A stretch of 64,000 bases of DNA from Amyelois transitella (Eukaryota > Arthropoda > Insecta > Lepidoptera > Pyralidae): contig NC_083511.1 in the NCBI RefSeq assembly GCF_032362555.1, positions 2,852,001 through 2,916,000 of the forward strand. The letters are read 5' to 3'. The translations under genes and the position numbers were made by a program. Positions 11,701-22,350 of the stretch are shown here, piece by piece. Position 1 is the first letter of the stretch, and each line of letters opens with the position of its first letter. The notes below the pieces were generated by a model, which worked only from the letters and a program-made list of their open reading frames with translations, was not told the origin of the DNA and searched no databases.

Positions 11701-14700
11701 ACACAGTATGAATAAAGCAAGGAGTACTGAAGGGGAATTTCGGACTATAAAAAAACATTTGATGGATGATGAAGAGAAATTTTATATTTATTTTCATATG
11801 CCGAAATATCTCTTTTATAACATATTGCAGTCTATAGATGAATGTATAAGGAAGAAGAATACAACATTCAGAGAAACAATATCGCCCGAAGAAAAACTAG
11901 CTGTAACGTTAAGGTGAGAAATTGCATTTGTTTTTGGAATTTTTAATCTGGTCTACATAAATATTTGTACTATAATTTTAATGTTTGTATTATCTCTATT
12001 GTTCTTTTTTTTTAAGTGTACAAAAAAAATACTCGGTTCCGAAACTACAAGATAGATTAATTTTTATCCTCTGTCGATAAAAAATATTTCTTTTGGAACG
12101 CAACCCTCATTTGCGATCAGGTGTGCACAGGGGATGTACGTTTTATGTCTGGTGTATGTGTGTATATATTTTGTGTGATTTCGTAAGGTATTTTAGTAAA
12201 TGCAACTTTTTTGTAGTTTAGGTAAAAAAAAATACCCATAAATCACATATTTTTTTATTATACAAAACTATATTATTAAATCCAAAAATTATGGTAATTA
12301 AACAAAAATAGCGCCACAACAAAAATACAATCATTGTATAAATTAAAGATTGTTTGAAGTATCAAGATCGTCAGCATTTGACGCGCCATTTTCTTCTAAG
12401 TTTGAAATATTAAAATCATGAATGTTTGAAGCGCCAGATGTTGATTGTATCTCGTGGCTAATGTTATTTAGAGTGGTATAACCTCGAGGCATGTCATCTT
12501 CTCTTTGGGGAATGTAAGGGTTGCGATAACTATAATAGCTTTGTTTCTCTGCGATTTCTTTTAACTCCATTTCCGAAACTGCGTTATATATTTTACTTTT
12601 CATAATAGCTTGGTTATATTCTGAAAATTTTTTAACCGTTGCCGCAATGCTCTTAAAAAATGTATCTATCTCATCTTCTTTTTTGGTTTCGTTGTGATTT
12701 AATAAATATTTCATTAAAGTTTGTGACGCTGAATTTTTTTCAATATTAAGATTATTTTTTTTTTGAAATTTTGGATGCAACTGAAGATGCAGAAGACTCA
12801 GGACGCGGCGAAAGTGGAGTAGTTTCCGCTTGTAAGTTTTCTGGAGACTGAATTATGTTTATTGAGTTCTGTGAATCATCATTACCCAAGAAACTGCTAA
12901 GATCTGAACCGTCATCATCATCAACCGAAGAGATCGTATTTCTTTCTTTGTAATGAGGTACTAAAAAACTCATTTCATCTTCAAAGGTCCACTTTTTCGT
13001 CGTCGGGGCTGCCTGACCACTTTTAGTTTTACGCTTCTTCATAGCTCGTCGGTGAGACTCTCTAAGATTTAACCAAGTTTTCTTGCACTCAGATTCTGAA
13101 ATAAAATAAATCATGGTTAACTATATCAAGCGCATGTAGTTACACATGTATGTGTGAAAGGGAGTACGTACACACACATTCACATAAACATATAGACGTA
13201 TTATAAAACGTATATTAAATATACATTTATTGTTGCAGGTACTTCATAACTGGATCTACATTTACTAATTTATCATCGAGCTTCCGTTTAGGAGAATCAA
13301 CTATTCGTTTGATAGTAATAGATGTGTGCAATGCAATAATAAATAAATTAATGCCAATTCATATACCTCAACCAACTACAGCCACATGGCAAGGAATCGA
13401 AGAAGGATTTAAAAATAAATGGAACTTTCCGAATTGCATAGGCACCATTGACGGCAAACATGTAAATATAATTGCACCTCCCAATAGTGGATCGTTGTTT
13501 TTTAACTATAAAAAAACATTTTCTATTGTTTTGTTAGCTATAGTTGATCCTGAATACAGATTCATAGCGGTTGATGTAGGAGCCTATGGAAAAAACAGCG
13601 ATGGCGGAATCTATTCATCATCTACATTTGGAAAGGCACTTGAAAGAAACACATTCAATATTCCATGTGACAAACCATTACCAGGAACTAATCATGCAAT
13701 GCCACATGTATTTGTGGGAGACGAGGCATTTCCATTGAAGACATATTTATTAAGACCATATCCTCGCTCAAATACACGGAGACTATCAGATCCTGAACGG
13801 CAATATAATTACCGCTTATCACGAGCTAGAAGGGTTGTTGAAAACGCTTTTGGAATTTTATATCAAAAATTTGCGATTTACAACAAAAATATTAAATTGC
13901 ATCCAAAGTTTGTAGATAAAGTGGTATTAACAACTTGCATTTTACACAATATGATGAGGACATATAACATTGAGATGAATTTACAGGAACCGAACAGAAC
14001 AGAACAGGAAATTACAGTTGAATTCGGCGAAGACCGATTGTTAAGTGAATTACCAAGTATTAGTGGTGCCCATATGGCTACCGCTTTTAATGTACGTGAA
14101 AAGTTCAAAACATATTTTCAAACTTCTACCGGACGAGTTCCATGGCAGTAGCTTTTAGCTTTAAATATTAATGTTAATTCTTAATGGATATTCCAGTTAA
14201 ATTTTTCATTATAATTATATTAATCACAACTGTTTTATTTCCCATACATACCTACATACGCGAAAAACATTAAATAAATAATTAAATAGGAGTAGGTACT
14301 TACCAGATTGCTTTAAAGTAATACTTATTTGTTTCCAAGCCTCGTCCTTTTTTATAGTATTGCTGTATTTAGCATCACTTAAGTCATATAAATATGGATA
14401 TTTTCTCACTTCTTCAATAAGTTTCTCCCTTTGCATCGTTATTTTGTGTTTGAATCGAACTCAAAATTTTAAATAAAACATACGCGCAACACGAATGAAA
14501 TACTCCTTGCGAATGGCGGCGTCTTTAGCAGGCAAGTCGCGGGAGGGGAAAGGGGAAAGGGTGGACGAAGAGATGTGAGCTCGGGTACGGAGAGACGTAA
14601 GCGCGGGGACGGAGAAACGTAAGCGCGGGGACGATGAGCCGTAAGCGCGGGAATTCAAGTTCGGAGCCTGTTTCGAGGCGAGGCGATTACGTTATTATTC

Positions 14701-15751
14701 CGATTAGTGTGCGTTGCAGTAGGGAGTTTAATACAAACCATTCTGAACGGCTCGAGGCGATACGGTGACGATCCCTTTCCGATCCCATATGTGTGCTGAG
14801 ACCCTAAAAGGGGCCAAATACGGAGTGGTGTATAGTACCTAATACAACCACAGATAGGGGCCAAATACTTTTAGTCTGAAGACTTTCAAACAGCCGAGGG
14901 TCCTGTCATGCTGAGTGCTCTATAATTTTTTTTTACAGATTCCATCTACAGAAGAAGAGTGGCTTGCTATATCAAAAGAATTTGAAAATAAATGGAATTT
15001 TCCCCACGCTATTGGAGCGATGGATGGAAAACATGTTATGTTGCAGGCACCGATTAACAGTGGGACTGATTATGATAATTACAAACAATTTCCAAGCATC
15101 GTGCTTTTTGGATTAGTTGATGCTAACTACAATTTTTTGTATGTGAATGTTGGTAGCAAAGGGCGAATCTCTGATGGTGGTGTTTTTAAAAACACAACGT
15201 TGTATAAAAAGCTAGAAAAGAAAGAATTGAACGTGCCTAAAGAGAAGATATTGCAAATACCATATTTAACAAAAGTTCCTTATTTTATTTTGTCCGATAA
15301 AGCCTTTGCACTCAACGAATATACCATGAAACCATTTGAGGGCAACCCAGAAAATGGTTCTAAAGAAAGAATATTTAATTATTGCCTTAGCCGAGCTCGA
15401 CGTGTCGTTGAGAATGCATTTGGTATATTAAGTGCCATATTTCGCGTTTTTAGAAAACCTATCTTACTAGAGCCAAATAAAGCAACAAAGGTCGTCTTAG
15501 CAGCTATATATTTGTACAAATACATCCGGAAAAATACTTCAGCTAATAATATTTCACCGGAGTTGTTTGACAGAGAACTTGATGGCGTACTGATTCCTGG
15601 CCAATGGAGAAATGAAATAAATGAAGTGACATTCGCACCAATTGCAGCGATTCCAAGGCGTAGTTCTAATAACGCAAAAGAAATACGGTTGCACTTGGCA
15701 GAACATTTTATAACTAATGGTTCTATACCATTTCAAAACTATTATGCTTAG
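8771..15751 (+). CDS. Harb1 Harbinger transposase (two exons)
   Basis: Exon 1 is 8771-9205 (ATG at 8771) and exon 2 is 14939-15751, TAG stop. Splicing across GTAAAT and TTTTACAG joins DYVK to IPSTEEEW in phase 0, giving about 415 residues, the usual Harbinger length. Exon 1 has the helical N-terminus with ITVNERVLITLRFLATG; exon 2 has AIGAMDGKHV (D), the second acidic motif FILSDKAF (D) and RRVVENAFGI (E). The reading frame has no stop. The intron is now 5.7 kb because element X, a mariner and Harb2 landed in it, and it also holds the last exon of the antisense MADF gene. Whether so large an intron still splices is unknown. Confidence 0.85.
10056..11360 (-). mobile_element. mariner element (DD34D)
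   Basis: Bounded by TA at 10054-10055 and 11361-11362. Imperfect terminal inverted repeats read CTACTCTGTCAAGAAAGTAG on the left and, reverse complemented, CATTCAGTCAGAAAAGTATC on the right. The interior is a single mariner transposase gene on the minus strand. It sits in element X, next to Harb2. Confidence 0.8.
10108..11165 (-). pseudogene. mariner transposase, one frameshift
   Basis: ATG at 11165. The N-terminal paired-like helices are followed by GDETWVYEFD (first D), HHDNTPSHKA (second D) and YSPDMAPADFFLFP, where the third D lies 34 residues on: the mariner DD34D signature. The length of about 350 residues is normal. The frame breaks at a run of five A on the minus strand (11048-11052): one extra A would join YGESTLSKN to RAYEWYKAFK and on to MEDLPRSGRPS. 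Everything downstream is open, so only one base separates it from an intact gene. Confidence 0.88.
11603..14151 (+). CDS. Harb2 Harbinger transposase (two exons, intact frame)
   Basis: Exon 1 11603-11913, GTGAGA donor; exon 2 13239-14151 after TTGTTGCAG. Splicing gives LAVTLR-YFITGSTF with no frame loss, about 407 residues. Catalytic motifs: CIGTIDGKHV (D), VFVGDEAFP (D) and RRVVENAFGI (E). The 1,325-bp intron contains the last exon of the antisense MADF gene. It resembles the Harb1 protein in motif order but is clearly a different family. No lesion is visible, so this gene could still make protein. Confidence 0.88.
12343..14436 (-). pseudogene. Harb2 MADF-type partner protein (two exons, one frameshift)
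   Basis: Exon 1 14436..14304 (MQREKLIEEVRKYPYLYD.., MADF start) ends at GTAAGT; exon 2 from 13095 after TTTCAG continues SECKKTWLNLRESHRR. The join K-Q-S-E-S-E-C is in frame. The intron 14303..13096 contains transposase exon 2. A run of ten A on the minus strand (12755-12764) ends the frame at KISKKK; one more A would continue KKKNNLNIEKN and the 140-residue C-terminus. It is predicted to bind DNA as the Harbinger accessory factor. Confidence 0.8.
14562..14650. repeat. Four 22-bp subterminal tandem repeats of Harb2
   Basis: Four degenerate units of 22 bp end in GTAAGCGCG (the first in GTGAGCTCG), with internal GGACGGAGA. They lie 150-240 bp inside the right end, where transposase or MADF partner binding would be expected. 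The intervening sequence to 14,804 has no ORF of note. Confidence 0.6.
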
Positions 15752-16131
15752 TTAATAATTCTTACATTCGGAATCGTTTCCTGAGTGTCACCAGTTTCAT
15801 TTTTATCTTTAAGAAAATCGAAATAAGGATATCCAAACCACTTTGAATTGTAAACATCTGCAGCGCCTGAAACAGAGCAAATTAAAATATATTTTTCCAT
15901 AATTTAAAAAAGTATTTTTGTATCTTCAATTTACATTCCTCCACCAATTTTCGTAACAATCGGTGCAGAAACGGCGGAGCACGAGTCCGGACGGACAGAC
16001 AGACGTGACGAAACTATAATAGTATACAAAGTATAGTAGTATACAAAGTTAGTATAATAAGTAATTATTTCATCAAATAATTTGTAAGTTCATATTTTTA
16101 AGTTTTTAAGTATAATAAATTAAAAGCAAAA

Positions 16132-16471
16132 CCTTTTAAAAAAAATAAGCTTTTATTTAAATGCGCTAAAAAAAAATCTTTTCCTTTATAACACTTACTA
16201 TCAACTTATGACGTCATTACACAATTTATATGATATAAAAGCTTGCCGCGAGATTTAAGATCTCGTGTCAAATTAGTTTCAAAATTTTAAAATTAAAATC
16301 AATCAGATCAAGTTAGGTATTTATTAAATACCTACCCAAGTAAATCTCGCGACAAGCTTTTATATCATATTAATTGTGTAATGACGTTATAAGTTGATAG
16401 TAAGTGTTATAAAGGAAAAGATTATTTTAGTTTTAATAGCGCATTTAAATAAAAGCTTGTTTTTTAAAACG
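16132..16471. mobile_element. Foldback MITE in the Harb1 MADF intron
   Basis: Arms of roughly 120 bp (about 16132-16258 and 16345-16471) are reverse complements: AAGCTTTTATTTAAATGCGC.. CTTTATAACACTTACTATCA.. ATATGATATAAAAGCTT. The centre of about 85 bp is unique. No ORF. The rest of the intron (15,870-16,880) holds short repeats resembling moth dispersed sequences (CCCTTTCATTTGATACCCAT near 16,620) and no gene. Confidence 0.7.
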
Positions 16472-17654
16472 TTTTTTTTATTTTTAATTTATTTTTTACT
16501 TTTTAGTTATCGCTGGAAAGGTTTCTCATCCTGTTCATCTCATAAGCAAGCATAAAATACTTAGTCCGCCATATTGAATTTAGAGTGACATCACTTAACT
16601 TTTCGAGTTAATCTAAGCAAGCCCTTTCATTTGATACCCATATTGTAGGAGTGCATTAAAAATAACTAGTCCGCCATCTTGGATATTCCGCCATTTTGGA
16701 TTTAGAATGACGTTATATAGCTAACCATGCATTGTCATCCAAACTAAACGTGTATACAAAATCTCAACTCAATCGGTTGAAGATATCTGCTTCAAAATTG
16801 AGTTGCAAAATTCCACCCGAACAAACATAGTGACATTGCAAGTTAAATAAAAGCTTGTAATAATAATAAAAATACATACCTGAACCTGATATGCGGCTTT
16901 TTTTCTCCCTGCTTTTCTCTCGACGATATGAGCCACACAAGGAATCCATTTTTTTTTTCACTTCCTTGACAGACATACGAGTATTCATTTGAGCAGATAT
17001 TTGCCGCCAACTGTCTTCCCGCTGATTTTTGTTTAAATATTTTGGATCTTTGGGGTCCCAAAGCGCTTTGTACGTGCTGTACAATTGTATTAAACGAATG
17101 GACTCCTCCTGACTGCCCATGATATCAATATTATAGAAAGAAACAAACACGGCAAGAGATAAACTTGAAGTAGCATCGCGCGCGAGCCAAAACATAACCG
17201 TTCCCACCTAACGCACAGCGCTCACTGAGGCACCTTTGAGCGCGTCAAGTTTACCGACAACATCTGGCTCGGGGTCGAGCCGCGCTCAGCCGAGCAAACG
17301 TGCGCCCGAGGCAGCCCGAGGCACGTCCACACCAGCCGAGGCATCTGGCTCGCGAGGCTGCCGCGCGAGCCTGTGCGCTAGGTGGGTACGGTGGCTATTC
17401 ACTTTCACTTATGTTGAGTTTCAGAACGCGATATTAGATCCTATGCAGCGGTAATAAATTACAAATTGACTCTCCATTTTATTTAGAAAACGTTTGTATG
17501 GGAAATGGAATGCTTGAAAAATAATTCGAATTTTTCGCACCTTTTAAACCTTCCCTAGACCTCCACGAATAATTCAAGACCAAGATAAGATAAATCCGTT
17601 CAGCTGTTCTCGAGTTTTAGCGAGACTAACGAACAGCAATTCATTTTTATATAG

Positions 17655-17870
17655 ACTAGCTTTCCGCCCGCGGCTTCGCCCGCGTGGTTTAGTTTTTCCT
17701 GTTCCCGCTTCCCTACACTACCTCTATACTACCCCTACACTACCTCTTCACTACCCTTACACTACGCCTACACTACCTCTACACTACCCTTACACTAGCC
17801 CTACACTATCTCTACACTACCCCTACACTACCACTACGCTACCTAGCCGCTGTAAATAAACCACAGATTT
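17655..17870. repeat. Moth-type dispersed repeat followed by a CTACACTACC satellite
   Basis: TTCCGCCCGCGGCTTCGCCC near 17,666 belongs to a block I know to be abundant in Lepidoptera, thought to be a retroelement end. It is followed by about 14 imperfect units of CTACACTACC to 17,850. The flanks 17,391-17,655 and 17,870-18,241 hold no gene that I can see. Confidence 0.5.
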
Positions 17871-18323
17871 AGAATATTTTGCTACCAATTGCTATTGAAG
17901 AGGACATTTAAATGACCAAGTGTTTCTTATATTACTTAGTAGGTACCTATTATCTATGTATGGCTGATGGTCTTCATAATAAAATAAAGAAATAAAAATA
18001 ACTCATTTCGGGAACAGGTAGATTGATAGACATCATAATCAAATTAAGTATGGATTAATGTGAAATACACAGGTTCACACTACACACACCTTAAATTGAC
18101 GTCTCAATAATAGTTAACTAGTAATGAATACTTTAAACTTTAATTACTTTATCTTTGGTTTCCGTTGCTTAGCAACCGTTTGTTTTAACTTATTCCCGAG
18201 CACTTTTTCCCGAATACTTCGCATTTGGTGAGCGTTATGCCACTCCCTCTTTACTACTTATATTTCATTATCCATTTTGATATGACATGTCTTTAGTTAA
18301 TAAATTGTTTCGAATACCTTTAA

Positions 18324-19290
18324 TTAGGTAAGTAGTATAATGTTCCGTTTATTAACGCGTACAACGTCATGGCGACACTCTTTACAATTTTTAAAAAATA
18401 AATCTTTTTTATCACTAACCAAGTCTGATATTGCACTTACATTAACTGTGCTTTGGTCACATACGGTGTTTATTACAATGAAGCCTGCATTTTGGCAATT
18501 GATAATTACCTCTTTAATAACAGTTTTTAATTCTAATTTATTTAATTTTGTCGTAAAATAATACGCAACTGGTTGTTTAAAATTACTTTTGATGCCCTTA
18601 ATCATGAATACCAGAGCATGGTCTGCGAATTCCGTCGTTTTATTAGTGGAAAACCCTTCCAAGCTGTCTTTGTGTGCATCATTGGTGTTAATGACATCAC
18701 ATCGAAAATTAAACTGCAAAGACAGTCATTTACTGGTATATCCAGTACAGAATCTTTCGAGTTTTTTTTAAATTATGGGGTTGATCCCCGGACATACTTT
18801 TATTTGGCTAATTAATCGTTGCATAGCCTTTATGGATGGCAAAGTAAAATATTTATGTAAAAGTTAGCATAGCATTTCGGACTCTTTTTAAACAATAACA
18901 AACATAGAACTTTCTCTTCAATAGTGAAACGCCTGCCTTTTGATTTTTTTACATTTTGCAATTGCATACGGTAAAACACCCAATCATCGACGCTTTAACG
19001 CAATTTTAGAATGACTAATATTAAAGTACATTATAATTGAGTTGAAACTGACCCGATAAATAAAGTGAAGGTATTGCTGAATTGTTTAAGCGATGATTAC
19101 GGTTTTTGCCGTTTTGCGTGAAGTGTTTAAGTTTCGCAAACATTCTTCTTAAAATTCTCAAAATCAGTTTCCATTTCAAGTTTTCCACCAACCAGAGTGA
19201 CCCATGCCTTGAAACGATCAGGATATTTTTTTGCATCTGGGAAACGATGCATTATTGTGCCTGAAAATATTAAACAGTGGATTGTTTCTA
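18324..19290 (-). pseudogene. P-element-like transposase remnant (copy A)
   Basis: From right to left, a THAP-like N-terminal exon (GTIMHRFPDAKK..WVTLVGG, 19,290-19,140, after a TTTTCAG acceptor), then GRRFTIEEKV, and an internal P-transposase region (FADHALVFMIKGIKSNFKQP, AGFIVINTVCDQST) to 18324. Several stops and frame changes interrupt it. P transposases use a THAP finger to bind DNA and GTP as cofactor. The copy is cut at 18242, losing the C-terminal part that copy B retains. Confidence 0.75.
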
Positions 19291-19419
19291 CTTTTTTCCG
19301 ACTCACATGTAAAAGATAGTTTTTAAAAATATCTTTTATATGTGACACGTCTGTGATATGCTGTTTTATAATAAGCAAGGTTGTTAAGGATTCTGCCAGC
19401 AGTCTGTCTTTTTCGGGAG

Positions 19420-19860
19420 TTGAGGTAATGATTTTAGTTGTTACTTTTCTCTTTAATTGTGTCTGTTTACAGAGGACCTAAGGAAATGGACGCACTACTT
19501 CTGGACTCAATGTTTGTGAACTGAACAACATTGTGATCTGAACAGATGTTGATGATGCAATTGTAACAGGTGCTAAGTTTGTATTCAATACAGTTGTTGG
19601 CATTCCAGGATCTTCATTATCTGATATCATATCTGAGGATATTGGTAGCACAGGAGACTCACGCTTATCGCTATTGACTTCTTGGTGGCTGTCTGCAAGT
19701 ATTGGTGGTATAGTTACACTGCTTGGTACTGGTTCTGACTCTAATGGACGATTACTGATTTCAGAAGGCAAAAAATGATCATCATTAAAAATATTTGTAT
19801 TGGATAAATTCTTGTACTTTTGAAACCCGACGCAATGTTTTGCATGTTAAAGGCGGAGTA
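19420..19860 (-). pseudogene. pogo/Tigger-like transposase C-terminal remnant (copy A)
   Basis: The minus strand encodes NIFNDDHFLPSEISNRP followed by a Ser/Pro-rich tail and SPEVVRPFP, an arrangement found at the end of pogo/Tigger-type DDE proteins. The catalytic core is not recognisable. The call is tentative because only the tail remains. Confidence 0.5.
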
Positions 19861-20189
19861 ATATCCATGTTTTGCAAACTCAGCAACATTCTATATGGTA
19901 ATATCTTTACCAGGATTGAATGTCATCCAATCTCAACAACTCTGTACCATGTGGAGGGAAATGGTCAATTTTGTCATAACGCACATCATCTGCTAGATCT
20001 AGAGCGTTTTGGCTTTTGTATTATTTCAGCTGTGGGCAAATCTTCCACATTGATATTTTTCATTGATTTTCCTTTCTTTAATAAAGACTATAAAATTTCC
20101 AGCTGAAATTTCTTCAGGCCCTTATACTTTTTTCTCCTCTTCTTTTGTTATCACGCCTGTATGTCAACCACGCGTTATTTACGCATATA

Positions 20190-21238
20190 TCAATAAGCTG
20201 CGAAAAAATTGATGGGTACCACTACCTGCTTGAAGGGAATTATCATTTTGTCAATGCTGTATCGACTATCTTCTTCGACTTTTAGGCAGTTTTGTCGATT
20301 TTTTTCAGAAAAAGGTCGTATTTTGAAATAGGGGTCAGAGTTAACTTGATTATTGTCTACGAAGTGTAAATGTCTCTGTATTTGCTGATACCGTTTCAGT
20401 GGCATTATATCTGCAATCAATGGATAGCGTGTTTCGGTATTCCAATAATCAAGATACGAAGTCATAGTCATCACACCCATCATCAAATTTATTGCAAAAA
20501 ATTCGTGCATCTCGTCAACAGTTAAGTTTAAAGATCGGCCGGTTGTCTGAACGGCATGCATATTTGTAAATTGACAAGTATCTTCTAAAATGTCGTCAGA
20601 CAAAAAGTCGCTAAAATATTCTAGTGGGAATTTTTCATCTGGTAGTGGACTTACAAAAACTCTGGCTCTAGTTCTGCACGATGTTGGAAATGTCTCTTTG
20701 ACCATTGAAAATGTAATGCTATTCTCTTGTTGACAACACGACGAGGTCTACGAACAATGTTTGGTCTCCTAAGAGCACGTGTTGGATGTGGTGATGAGGC
20801 TATAGTTTGTGGAGACTGCTGTGATGGAACAACGTTTTGAGGAGATTGTTGAGGTGAGCCACTTATTTGATTGAGTATGAATGACGGTGTGACTGATGGA
20901 ATGTTCGACAATGGAGATATTATTGGCAAAGAACTGATGGATGGAAATGAATGATCATAACCTTGTTCATCAGCTGTGTTGATTATATTAGTTAGTAGTG
21001 ATGGAGAGGAATTCCGGTCATCCTCCAAAGAAGAATCCAATATATTTAGCCTTTCAAGCGATGAGTCAATTGACGGGGCATCAGTTGATTCAGTTCCAAT
21101 ATGAGCTAGCAGAGCTTCTTCATTTTCAGGTTCCGACTCGCCACTTACGTCTGATGGAGCGTTTACCTCAGGAACGAGAGCCAATATTTGATACGAACGC
21201 GAGTTCTGAAAATAAATTGAATGGTTGCAAGAAGCCAT
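20190..21238 (-). pseudogene. piggyBac-like (PGBD) transposase N-terminal half, copy A
   Basis: An acidic Ser/Pro-rich N-terminus is followed by the N-terminal DDE region (FVSPLPDEKFPLEYFSDF.., MPLKRYQQIQRHLHFVDN, YSIDKMIIPFK with the first catalytic D). It stops just after that motif, so the other aspartates are missing. A 2-bp deletion near 20660, relative to copy B, shifts the frame at HRAELEP. Upstream, CCCTTAGCATGC next to TTAA (21419-21434) looks like the piggyBac 5' end. Confidence 0.8.
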
Positions 21239-21571
21239 GCTAAACAGTAAAATAAAAAACAATGTTTCTGCACTGTAACACCGTTTAATAAATACGTGCG
21301 CAAACCATCCAACAAAGCTACGTAAAAAAGTGTTAACTATTAATTTTATAAACAGGCAAAGGCACAACTTAATTTCTCGTCTAACATCCAAGAGTTTAAT
21401 TAAATGTAAATGTTAATTGCATGCTAAGGGTTAAGATATTTTCGATACGAACAAACGGAACCATATAAAGTTAGTTAAAAAAACACCAATCGTAATAAAA
21501 GCACGAAAGAACAATCATGGCTGAATGAAAAACCCAAAATGTATTTGATTCACAATGTCTCATCATGCGAT

Positions 21572-21593
21572 TTTGTTAAGCATGCTTAACAAA
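21572..21593. repeat. 22-bp perfect palindrome outside a piggyBac end
   Basis: The core TTGTTAAGCATGCTTAACAA with one more T and A outside is perfectly self-complementary. Copy B has the same palindrome at 56668-56689. It resembles the nearby piggyBac terminus (GCATGCTAAGGGTTAA), so it may be two abutting termini. Confidence 0.7.
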
Positions 21594-22029
21594 CAGTTTT
21601 ATAACTAAAATTCCCACCACCGAAATATATTAAGTATACATAACGTTTGGGTAACACACCTGATTACACTTTTATCCAACCGTGGTTTGGCTTGAAAAAT
21701 ATAAGATATATCGGATTATACATTATTCAACAAAATACAAATATAATATTCTTTAAAAACACACAGAATACACACAAAAACATATAATTACATGCAGAAT
21801 CCGCAGAACGCGTTGCTTCGCCGCCATTGTCACTCGCTAATTTGACACACGGTGTTGCCAGTACTATGAACTAAATTTACTCTACTTCAGAATAATATGA
21901 TGTTACCATATAAATGGCAAAATTATTATAGAGTAAATTAAATGCACGTATAGATTTTTTTTATTTAGATGTTAACAATAGGTACCAAATAAAGGGTCAC
22001 AGTAAAAAAAAGAATCTACAGTATCAGTC

Positions 22030-22350
22030 TTATTCAATACAATTTTCAAGGACTACAATCAATTGATCATTGCATACATGTTTGTGGCACTTAGAGCATT
22101 CAGTCTTAGTTTTTCTATCCTTAGATCTAGTACAAACATGACACCTTTTGTATGACTGCGATCTTCCTGCATCAGAAACATTTTGGCTCCTGAATGTCAT
22201 GATGCTTTTTTAGACGTTTTTGCAGCGGTCTTGGTAATGTAGGTACGCTGGCTCTAGTAAGTTGGTAAGGTTTGACTAAATCAACAGCCAATCGCTTTAG
22301 AAATACTCTTTGGGGTATATTTGAGTCTATCTTCGCCTTGTAGTACGAAT
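22030..22350 (-). pseudogene. piggyBac-like C-terminal zinc-finger remnant (copy A)
   Basis: The minus strand reads a Cys/His-rich tail (KRCHVCTRSKDRKTKTECSK, then CHKHVCNDQLI) like the RING/PHD-like finger at piggyBac C-termini, preceded by frame-shifted scraps. It lies upstream of, not after, the N-terminal half, so it comes from a separate copy. Copy B equivalent: about 57130-57450. Confidence 0.6.

Larger units (their letters stand above)
11372..14804. mobile_element. Harbinger element Harb2 with TAA target duplication
   Basis: Terminal inverted repeats GGGTCTCAGCACACATATGG (11372) and its reverse complement ending at 14804; similarity extends about 35 bp (GGATCGGAAAG.GATCGT). The 3-bp TSD is TAA at 11369-11371 and 14805-14807, typical of Harbinger. 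It contains a transposase and a MADF gene. Its subterminal DNA is GC-rich and repetitive. Confidence 0.9.
10003..14905. mobile_element. Element X: inverted-repeat element of unknown superfamily in the Harb1 intron
   Basis: The left arm 10003-10055 (CAGGATCCTCCATTGC..) and right arm 14853-14905 are imperfect inverted repeats of about 50 bp: both contain a CAGGA(C/T)CCTC start, GTCTTC.GACTAAA and GTATTTG.CCCCTA. Nothing between the arms apart from the mariner and Harb2 encodes a gene, so X looks non-autonomous. I see no clear TSD. Confidence 0.55.
9412..17120 (-). pseudogene. Harb1 MADF-BESS partner protein (three exons, one frameshift)
   Basis: Exon 1 17120..16880 encodes the MADF core (LIQLYSTYKALWDPKD, SWRQISAQMN, VKKKMDSLCGSYRREK) and ends at GTATGT. 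Exon 2 15866..15766 encodes the MADF end (YNSKWFGYPYFDFLKD), bordered by TTTCAG and GTAAGA. Exon 3 9851..9412 encodes a low-complexity linker and a BESS-like end (FGRHIANELRKYD). Exon phases agree at both joins. An A11 run at 9670-9680 (minus strand) puts RKKK in the wrong frame; one more A would join it to RNNPQKTQ and the BESS part. MADF proteins bind DNA and recruit Harbinger transposase. Exon 2 starts only 15 bp beyond the transposase stop on the other strand. Confidence 0.8.
8621..17390. mobile_element. Harbinger element Harb1 (autonomous type, interrupted by nested insertions)
   Basis: The left end CGTACCCACCTAGCGCACAG at 8621 and its reverse complement ending at 17390 form terminal inverted repeats of about 38 bp, GC-rich in an AT-rich region. 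Inside both ends the motif CGAGGCAGCC recurs. A further copy of CCCACCTAACGCACAG in plus orientation at 17204 pairs with the right end to outline a 187-bp mini-element. The interior has a DDE transposase and a MADF partner gene. I did not find a clean 3-bp TSD. Confidence 0.75.

Noticed and set aside
17236..17454. Plus-strand ORF of 72 residues in the Harb1 right end
   Set aside because: It lies in the GC-rich terminal repeat and has no counterpart at the left end; composition artefact.
17715..17850. Regular CTACACTACC repeats, first read as a possible CRISPR-like array
   Set aside because: There are no spacers; it is a simple satellite in eukaryotic DNA.
18340..18815. Plus-strand ORFs opposite the P-element fragment (also 53456-54010)
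   Set aside because: The minus strand shows clear P-transposase motifs; the plus frames have none.
20045..20110. Possible second half of the piggyBac transposase beside copy A N-half
   Set aside because: No second or third Asp motif could be read on either strand; the next recognisable sequence is the pogo-like tail.
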